This document shows, one piece after another, positions 1-4,321 of a stretch of DNA of 6,524 nt. The first letter of the stretch is position 1. Every line of letters starts with the position of its first letter. A program made the translations under genes and the position numbers. The notes under the pieces were generated by a model that did not search any database, was not told the DNA's origin, and was given only the letters and a program-made list of their open reading frames with translations. This DNA is from Gammaproteobacteria bacterium (lineage in GTDB: Bacteria > Pseudomonadota > Gammaproteobacteria > Pseudomonadales > Azotimanducaceae): NCBI GenBank assembly GCA_018667205.1, contig JABIVN010000087.1:1-6524 (forward strand), read 5' to 3'.

Positions 1-1899
1 AAGCCAGAACCCGGCGGCGAACTAGAGGGCGAACTCTCGGTTTCTGCGGGTACTGATAGCCTGCTCAGGGTGAAGGGCGTCATTCATGTGCCCATCAGCG
101 ATACGTTTGCAACTCGCCTATCCCTGGCGTCATTGGAACAGGATGGTTATGTAAAAAGAACAGACGGCATCGATCTTGGCGACGACGACACCCTCACAGC
201 CCGGTGGACATTCGCCTGGCAGCCTAACGACAAATTCTCTGCTGACATCGCCTTTGATATGACCCGGGATCGCGAAAATGGTCCGGCCATGGAACTGATC
301 GGCATAGACTTTACTGACCTTAGCCAACTCATTGGCGTTGTCTTGGCACCGCCCCCCCCAATGGCATTTATCCATAACGTCACGTTCGCAGCCGTCGCTC
401 CGGGCGTGCCCTGCGCCGCGACTAATGCGCTAGGTAACGGGATTACATCAAACCCATCTATCGCCAACTGTTATGACGATCGCTTTATCGGCGCCGATGG
501 CAGTAACGAAGGCACTGCCCCAGCCTTCTCTGAGACTGATGTCTTCGGCACATCTGTGACCTTGAACTACAACGTTAATGATGCCTTGACCCTGAAGTCG
601 ATCACCGCTTGGCGGGAACTCGACTCTGAGTTCGCTCGGGATGGCGATCATTCGCCACACAGGATATCGCAGTTTTATGACGACCTTCAGCAGGACCAAT
701 TCAGCCAGGAACTACAACTTTTGGGTAGCCATGATCGCCTAAACTGGATTGTTGGTCTTTACTACTTCAGCGAAGACGGCAGCAATGAAAACATCCTGGA
801 TTTCACGGTTTCTAACTTTCGTTCGGGTGGTGCATTCGACAACGAAGCGTGGGCCGCGTTCGCCCAGTTAACCTACGACCTTACCGATAGGCTGCACCTC
901 AGTGTTGGCGGCAGATATACGGACGAACAAAAGTCTTTTCGGCCTGACCAGATCATTTTCACTAACTATTTTGCCGGCATCAGCCAAGTAGTGCCCCCGG
1001 GCAATCCGCTTGCCCCGCTGGACGCGCCTTTTTTGCAGGACGGTGAACGAATCCTGCCCTTTGTTGAAAAGCAAATCGACATAGACGAGTTCACCCCAAT
1101 GGTGAACCTATCCTTTAATGCCACCGACGACGCCATGTTGTACTTGAGCTATTCTGAAGGCTTCAAGTCGGGTGGCTTTACGCAGCGAGTTTTCCCTCCC
1201 GTGGTTGCTGGGTTTACTGCCCCACCCGGTACGCCGGATATCGACCTTATCCCAACCTACGAGCCCGAATTTGTTGAGGTGCTGGAGTTTGGATTCAAAA
1301 CCAGTTTTATGGACAACAAGGTACGCCTCAATGGTGCTATCTTCCAAACAGATTACGAGGACTTACAGGTTCAAGTCTTTAACAGCGTAGCACCCGTCAC
1401 CCAGAACATAGGCGCTGCGACGATTAACGGACTTGAACTGGAATTAATGGCCTCACCCGGTAACGGCTGGTTTTTTGAGGCAAGCCTTGCTCTGCTTGAT
1501 GCCGGTTATGATGATATCGATACCAGTGTTACTTTGATTGGCAAAAACTTCGATTTTGAACGTGTCCCGGAAACCACCGTTAGTCTTGGCGTGTCAAAAG
1601 AAATTTCGTTAAGCGATCTGGGTATTTTGACGTTTAGAGCGGACTGGAGCTACCGTTCAGAAACCTTTAACGACGCCTACAACACCACGTTACTCGAGAC
1701 AGACAGCTATGACCTGTTTGACGCTAGCGTTCGCTGGTCAAACCCTCAGGACGACTGGACGGTTGTACTTTCAGGCCGAAACCTTACCAACGAAGAGTTT
1801 TTGGTAACAGGTGTTTACGGTACTGCCTTTCAGTCCTACGAAGGCACCTATAATCGCGGCCGGCAATGGCAGCTTGAGGTACGCAAGCACTTTAATTAA
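1..1899 (+). CDS. TonB-dependent outer-membrane receptor, C-terminal beta-barrel part (5' partial)
   Basis: Outer-membrane receptor that imports a scarce ligand using energy from TonB-ExbBD. The frame is open from base 1, giving 632 residues to a TAA stop; the GTG at 70 is an internal Val, not a start. The first residues (KPEPGGELEGEL) resemble the plug-barrel junction of the family, so the signal peptide, TonB box and plug lie outside the window. Barrel hallmarks follow in order: a DGYVKR strand near residue 48, GGRYTDEQ near 302, YLSYSEGFKSGGF near 380, a YEPEFVEVLEFGFK strand near 420, NGLELELMASP near 455, and the terminal GRNLTNEEF and GRQWQLEVRKHFN. The protein ends in Phe-Asn, one residue past the usual terminal aromatic. 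Two cysteines 20 residues apart (about 137 and 157) lie in a predicted outer loop and could form a disulfide. The ligand cannot be read from this part; the substrate-neutral family call is firm. Confidence 0.95.
   Translation, partial: KPEPGGELEGELSVSAGTDSLLRVKGVIHVPISDTFATRLSLASLEQDGYVKRTDGIDLGDDDTLTARWTFAWQPNDKFSADIAFDMTRDRENGPAMELIGIDFTDLSQLIGVVLAPPPPMAFIHNVTFAAVAPGVPCAATNALGNGITSNPSIANCYDDRFIGADGSNEGTAPAFSETDVFGTSVTLNYNVNDALTLKSITAWRELDSEFARDGDHSPHRISQFYDDLQQDQFSQELQLLGSHDRLNWIVGLYYFSEDGSNENILDFTVSNFRSGGAFDNEAWAAFAQLTYDLTDRLHLSVGGRYTDEQKSFRPDQIIFTNYFAGISQVVPPGNPLAPLDAPFLQDGERILPFVEKQIDIDEFTPMVNLSFNATDDAMLYLSYSEGFKSGGFTQRVFPPVVAGFTAPPGTPDIDLIPTYEPEFVEVLEFGFKTSFMDNKVRLNGAIFQTDYEDLQVQVFNSVAPVTQNIGAATINGLELELMASPGNGWFFEASLALLDAGYDDIDTSVTLIGKNFDFERVPETTVSLGVSKEISLSDLGILTFRADWSYRSETFNDAYNTTLLETDSYDLFDASVRWSNPQDDWTVVLSGRNLTNEEFLVTGVYGTAFQSYEGTYNRGRQWQLEVRKHFN
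352..359 (+). repeat. Run of eight C inside the receptor gene
   Basis: An uninterrupted run of eight cytosines encodes part of an Ala-Pro-Pro-Pro-Pro stretch in a predicted loop of the receptor. In this copy it is in frame. Slippage by one base would truncate the receptor, so the run is a possible contingency site or a possible sequencing-error site. Confidence 0.6.
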
Positions 1900-1920
1900 T
1901 CGCAATATGACGACCATCGC

Positions 1921-1926
1921 AGGGAG
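1921..1926 (+). promoter_or_regulatory. Ribosome binding site for the CMD/AhpD-like gene
   Basis: AGGGAG lies six bases before the GTG at 1933. This supports GTG as the true start, together with the family-like N-terminus (MARVRI). The 33-base gap after the receptor stop contains no visible terminator, which favours cotranscription. Confidence 0.7.
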
Positions 1927-1932
1927 CAGAAC

Positions 1933-2505
1933 GTGGCCAGAGTACGTATCGCCAAACCAGAAAAAATAGATGACCCGGCTATTCAGGGTATATTCGAATG
2001 GGTCACAGAAATGGAAGGAAAGGTACCGAATCATTTTTATGTAGAACTCAACTTTCCGGAATTTTTCACAGCCAAACTCGGCGCCACCAAAGTACTGTGG
2101 GAAGCTGGCGAACTTTTGATGGAAGAGATTCAACACGTTGGCATCCTTGTTTCCCAGGCGAACGGATGCTCATATTGCACTGCCGCATTCTGCACGATCC
2201 TCAACCACGGCATGGGTACGTCAGAAGACTATATCCAATCACTACTGGCGTCAGGCACTAAGGCAGCGAAAGGCGAACGGCTAGGAGCTATTCTGGACTA
2301 TGCTTTGCAGGTTAACAGCAACCCGGCGGGTGTTACGGACTCTCAGGTAGATCACCTGAGAGACGTCGACCTTACTGACAAGGGCATCGTGCAACTTACC
2401 CATGTTGTTAGCGACTTCTCGTCTTACAACACCCTAAACCTGGCACTGCAAACTGACTATGATTATCGGGACTTGTGGCAGCATTTGACCGACCAGCAGC
2501 GTTAG
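1933..2505 (+). CDS. Carboxymuconolactone decarboxylase/AhpD-like family protein
   Basis: A 190-residue, all-helical-looking, probably cytoplasmic protein of the CMD/AhpD superfamily, which includes gamma-carboxymuconolactone decarboxylases and AhpD-type alkylhydroperoxidases. The family helix and cysteine motif are at residues 63-87, with C79-S-Y-C82 and a third cysteine at C87. Aligned to Mycobacterium AhpD spacing (E118, C130, H132, C133, H137), this protein has Q67, C79, Y81, C82 and F86: both redox cysteines are kept and all three proton-relay positions are changed. An AhpD-like peroxidase activity therefore cannot be assumed; a thiol/disulfide or binding role is possible. The C-terminal half (DKGIVQLTHVVSDFSSYN, then TDYDYRDLW) looks like a specific subfamily. 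The start is GTG with a good ribosome binding site. It follows the receptor by 33 bases and probably shares its transcript. The substrate is unknown. Confidence 0.85.
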   Translation: MARVRIAKPEKIDDPAIQGIFEWVTEMEGKVPNHFYVELNFPEFFTAKLGATKVLWEAGELLMEEIQHVGILVSQANGCSYCTAAFCTILNHGMGTSEDYIQSLLASGTKAAKGERLGAILDYALQVNSNPAGVTDSQVDHLRDVDLTDKGIVQLTHVVSDFSSYNTLNLALQTDYDYRDLWQHLTDQQR

Positions 2506-2506
2506 C

Positions 2507-2576
2507 CAAAGTGGTTAAGACAAAGTGGCTAAAACAGGGTGGCTAAAACAAGGTGGCTAAAACAAGGTGGCTAAAA
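2507..2576 (+). repeat. Five tandem copies of a 14-base unit
   Basis: Five contiguous 14-base units start two bases after the CMD gene's stop codon: 2507-2520, 2521-2534, 2535-2548, 2549-2562 and 2563-2576. The last two are identical (CAAGGTGGCTAAAA). Unit 2 differs from them at one base, unit 3 at one, and unit 1 at three. A truncated sixth copy (CAAAG) follows at 2577-2581. The heptamer TTAGCCA (2502-2508), which includes the stop codon, is the reverse complement of the TGGCTAA core at positions 6-12 of units 2-5, and pairs with the first unit's TGGTTAA through one G-T wobble. The array is noncoding, since a 14-base period breaks any frame. Its function is unknown: it may be a slippage-generated minisatellite, a protein-binding array, or an RNA 3'-end structure. 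Confidence 0.95.
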
Positions 2577-2577
2577 C

Positions 2578-2596
2578 AAAGCATTAATGTGCTTTT
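2578..2596 (+). terminator. Weak terminator-like hairpin after the CMD gene
   Basis: AAAGCA (2578-2583) pairs with TGCTTT (2590-2595) around a six-base loop, TTAATG. The right arm ends in four T, so the T tract is short and mostly part of the stem. It could end the receptor-CMD transcript but is weak by the usual criteria. Confidence 0.25.
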
Positions 2597-2657
2597 CATC
2601 GACACCCCGCAAGAGAACCTGAATCTTTGACATGACCTGATTACTTGCCCTTCTACA

Positions 2658-2682
2658 CCAACATTCTGGCCCTAGATGTTGG
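2658..2682 (+). repeat. 7-bp inverted repeat (hairpin)
   Basis: CCAACAT (2658-2664) and ATGTTGG (2676-2682) are perfect inverted repeats around an 11-base loop. No T tract follows, so it is not a canonical terminator. It could be an operator or RNA structure; the function is unknown. Confidence 0.5.
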
Positions 2683-2735
2683 CGCTAAGCACAAAAGAAC
2701 CCCGTGAACTCGCCCAAAAAGCCTTTTTTACATCA

Positions 2736-2762
2736 TAAAGCGCTATATCTGACACCGCTTTA
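2736..2762. repeat. 7-bp inverted repeat upstream of the kinase gene
   Basis: TAAAGCG (2736-2742) and CGCTTTA (2756-2762) form a perfect inverted repeat with a 13-base spacer, so its half-sites are centred 20 bases apart. It lies just upstream of the candidate promoter of the kinase gene, where a regulator-binding site would fit. No known regulator consensus is recognised. Confidence 0.5.
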
Positions 2763-2795
2763 GGTGGTAACGCCGTATTTATCTATACTAGGCGT
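2759..2795 (+). promoter_or_regulatory. Candidate promoter of the histidine kinase gene
   Basis: TATACT at 2784-2789 is one mismatch from the sigma-70 -10 consensus and sits 40 bases before the kinase ATG. The best -35 candidate, TTTAGG at 2759-2764, is poor and 19 bases away. The -10 is enclosed by a short inverted repeat, ACGCC (2770-2774) and GGCGT (2791-2795). A weak or activator-dependent promoter is plausible. Confidence 0.3.
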
Positions 2796-2829
2796 AAAGT
2801 GGTTTTCTATTTCGAGTTAATAAACACTA

Positions 2830-4197
2830 ATGAAGACTTGGTTTAAATTTTTGCTGGCAGGCTCTCTGATTGGCCTTGTGTTTCCGAGCGCGGCTTTAAT
2901 ATGGGTCATTTACGGCATCAATGAACCCGGGACCCCCGACGATATTTGGCTCGCTCATAAGACATTTCCACTTCTTTTTATTATTGATCTCGCGCCTTTC
3001 GTATTAGGTCTGGTGTTTTTAATTTTCGGTTCCCAGGTCCGGAAACTGGGTGCAGCAAGATCAATCATCGAAGAGGAGTACATGAAGGCTCTTTCTGTCG
3101 CAAATATCCCCATCATTATGATCAGAATTAATGGCACCGTGGAAAACTGCAATGAGGCCGCCGGGAAATTACTGGGCTTTCCTTCGACAGAAATTATTGG
3201 CAAAAACATCCTGAGAGATTTTGTTAAAACTGATGCTCAGGATAAAAACCTGGCTGTGTTTACAGAGTTGTTGCAGACCAAAGAGCTTCAAAACGTGGAA
3301 ATACCCCTGATAGATGCCGTCGGTGGCACCAAATTGGTTTTAATCAGCGCTAAAGTCAGACTGAACATCCTAAAGGAGGTGGATGGTTTTGTGATATTTG
3401 GTCAGGATATTACACAGTTGCGTCATCAAGAAGCCCAGATCAACAGGGAGCAGCAACTTGCAAGAATTGGTCAATTAACCGGCGGCGTGGCCCACGACCT
3501 TAACAATATGCTTAATATCATCGCTGGGAATATACGGTTCCTCCAGGATTCTCCCGGCGTTAAAGACACCGACGCAGAAGAACTGATCGAAGATATCGAG
3601 TCTGCGGCTGTTGACGCCGTTGATTTAGTCAACCGACTTTTGTCTTTCAGTCGAGAACGCCCCACCGCACCCACTGAAATGCCTGCTAAAACTATTATTG
3701 ACGAGGGTGAAAAATTAGCGCGCCGATTAAAAAAATCGTCCAATATTCTTTTGGCGTTCGATGATTTTAACGATGAAGCCAGGGTAAACATAGACTTCGT
3801 CTGGTTCAAAAACTGCTTGCTGAACCTGATCAACAACGCCGCAGAATCAATGAACGCAGGCACAATCACTGTCACAGCGGTCGTTGAAAACTCGTCAAGC
3901 GCTAAGATTTCGGGGTCGTCAACCAAGGTCCTTCGTATTTCGGTCACTGACGAAGGTTGTGGAATCACTAATGCTTCATTAACAAGGGTGTTGGAACCCT
4001 TTTACACAACGAAAGGCCCAGATCAGGGCACCGGTTTAGGACTCGCGATGGTGGATAAATTTTGCCAGGAAAGTGGCGGATATTGCACAATTTCCTCAGT
4101 GATCGACGTAGGGACCACAGTATCAATGATTCTCCCGATAACGAAGTCAGGATCCAATGATCAAACCGACACTAGCAACAGCATGCCACCCCCGTAG
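2830..4197 (+). CDS. Membrane-bound PAS-domain sensor histidine kinase
   Basis: A 455-residue inner-membrane two-component kinase that would autophosphorylate on His and pass phosphate to a response regulator. Two TM helices (about 5-29 and 46-67) frame a short outside loop of about 16 residues. A PAS domain (about 85-195) follows, ending in the typical FVIFGQDIT strand. A short helical linker leads to the H-box, IGQLTGGVAHDLNNML, with phospho-acceptor H222. The ATPase boxes are intact: N box around N332-N336 (NLINNAAES), G1 D374-E-G-C-G378, F box F391-Y-T-T, and G2 G400-T-G-L-G404. The HDLNN form is that of the PAS kinases with HD(F/L)NN H-boxes. There is no receiver domain and no regulator gene beside it, so the partner and signal are unknown. 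The ATG is fixed by an in-frame stop at 2821-2823; the ribosome binding site is poor (GAG 13 bases upstream). The last 16 residues are a Ser/Asp/Pro-rich tail. Confidence 0.93.
   Translation: MKTWFKFLLAGSLIGLVFPSAALIWVIYGINEPGTPDDIWLAHKTFPLLFIIDLAPFVLGLVFLIFGSQVRKLGAARSIIEEEYMKALSVANIPIIMIRINGTVENCNEAAGKLLGFPSTEIIGKNILRDFVKTDAQDKNLAVFTELLQTKELQNVEIPLIDAVGGTKLVLISAKVRLNILKEVDGFVIFGQDITQLRHQEAQINREQQLARIGQLTGGVAHDLNNMLNIIAGNIRFLQDSPGVKDTDAEELIEDIESAAVDAVDLVNRLLSFSRERPTAPTEMPAKTIIDEGEKLARRLKKSSNILLAFDDFNDEARVNIDFVWFKNCLLNLINNAAESMNAGTITVTAVVENSSSAKISGSSTKVLRISVTDEGCGITNASLTRVLEPFYTTKGPDQGTGLGLAMVDKFCQESGGYCTISSVIDVGTTVSMILPITKSGSNDQTDTSNSMPPP
3373..3393 (+). promoter_or_regulatory. Strong internal Shine-Dalgarno before an in-frame GTG in the kinase gene
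   Basis: AAGGAGGTG (3373-3381) matches nine consecutive bases of the ideal Shine-Dalgarno. Counting AAGGAGGT, ten bases separate it from the in-frame GTG at 3391-3393 (Val188). The annotated start at 2830 has almost no such site. Starting at 3391 would give about 268 residues containing the H-box and the whole ATPase domain, but no TM helices or PAS core. The motif also simply encodes Lys-Glu-Val, so real initiation is unproven. Confidence 0.3.
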
Positions 4198-4242
4198 ACC
4201 GGCCAAACGCTGATGACGGGAGTTTGATCAGGTTAAAACGGT

Positions 4243-4281
4243 CAACATTATTCACAACTTTTTCACAACATTATTCACAAC
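4243..4281 (+). repeat. Perfect 16-base direct repeat, 23 bases apart
   Basis: CAACATTATTCACAAC occurs at 4243-4258 and again at 4266-4281. The 8-mer TTCACAAC also occurs a third time between them (4262-4269), so it is present three times with starts 11 and 12 bases apart, about one helical turn. That phasing is typical of protein-binding arrays and does not look like a coding remnant. Confidence 0.9.
4248..4279 (+). promoter_or_regulatory. Cluster of three DnaA-box-like 9-mers
   Basis: TTATTCACA at 4248-4256 and at 4271-4279 both match the E. coli DnaA box TTATNCACA exactly. TTTTTCACA at 4259-4267 matches with one change. All three point the same way, with two- and three-base gaps, which resembles the tight spacing of cooperative DnaA arrays. 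Six GATC sites lie at 4021-4289. The genes around it are not those normally next to oriC, so a titration, reactivation or regulatory site would be more likely than an origin. The two exact boxes are not independent because they belong to one duplicated 16-mer. Confidence 0.4.
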
Positions 4282-4282
4282 A

Positions 4283-4305
4283 ACAGATCTGTCATTCGTT
4301 AACGA
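4283..4305. repeat. Two adjacent perfect palindromes
   Basis: ACAGATCTGT (4283-4292) and TCGTTAACGA (4296-4305) are each perfect 10-bp palindromes, three bases apart, directly after the direct repeats and just beyond the tex stop codon. The first contains a GATC. They could bind a dimeric protein or help end transcription, but there is no T tract on either strand. Confidence 0.55.
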
Positions 4306-4321
4306 CATGAATGTTCCAACC

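Larger units (their letters stand above)
2506..2829. other. Noncoding gap between the CMD gene and the histidine kinase
   Basis: These 324 bases hold no credible gene on either strand. From left to right there is the 14-base tandem array, a small hairpin with four T at 2578-2596, a 7-bp hairpin at 2658-2682, a 7-bp inverted repeat at 2736-2762, a 5-bp inverted repeat around a TATACT at 2770-2795, and the start of the kinase gene. The longest plus-strand reading frame I noticed encodes about 20 residues and has no ribosome binding site. Confidence 0.75.
4198..4321. other. Convergent gap with direct repeats and DnaA-box-like sites
   Basis: These 124 bases separate the 3' ends of the kinase and tex genes. 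They contain no clear rho-independent terminator for either gene. The only nearby stem with the kinase orientation, TTGATC (4224-4229) with GGTCAA (4240-4245), has one G-T pair, a ten-base loop and no immediate T tract. The gap is instead filled by the 16-base direct repeats and two palindromes. Confidence 0.7.

Noticed and set aside
70..72. GTG as start of the receptor gene
   Set aside because: The frame is open through base 1 and the 23 preceding residues fit the plug-barrel junction, so it is an internal Val.
1771..2136. 121-residue antisense frame across the receptor end and CMD start
   Set aside because: It overlaps two well-supported genes and the protein has no recognisable domain.
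2715..2729. AAAAAGCCTTTTTT as a terminator
   Set aside because: The A and T runs are almost contiguous, leaving no room for a loop, and there is no GC-rich stem.
2676..2738. 20-codon ATG frame (MLALSTKEPRELAQKAFFTS) in the leader of the kinase gene
   Set aside because: There is no ribosome binding site, its ATG lies in a hairpin arm, and there is no sign of a leader peptide such as a run of one regulatory codon.
3383..3394. ATG just after the internal Shine-Dalgarno in the kinase gene
   Set aside because: It is out of frame, only two bases from AAGGAGGT, and stops after three codons.
3471..3968. 165-residue open frame antisense to the kinase gene
   Set aside because: It lies wholly opposite the conserved H-box and ATPase region, is Ser-rich as expected of a shadow frame, and resembles no family.
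4198..4321. Replication origin
   Set aside because: No dnaA, dnaN, gidA/mnmG or partition gene is nearby, there is no evident AT-rich unwinding region, and the neighbours are not oriC neighbours.
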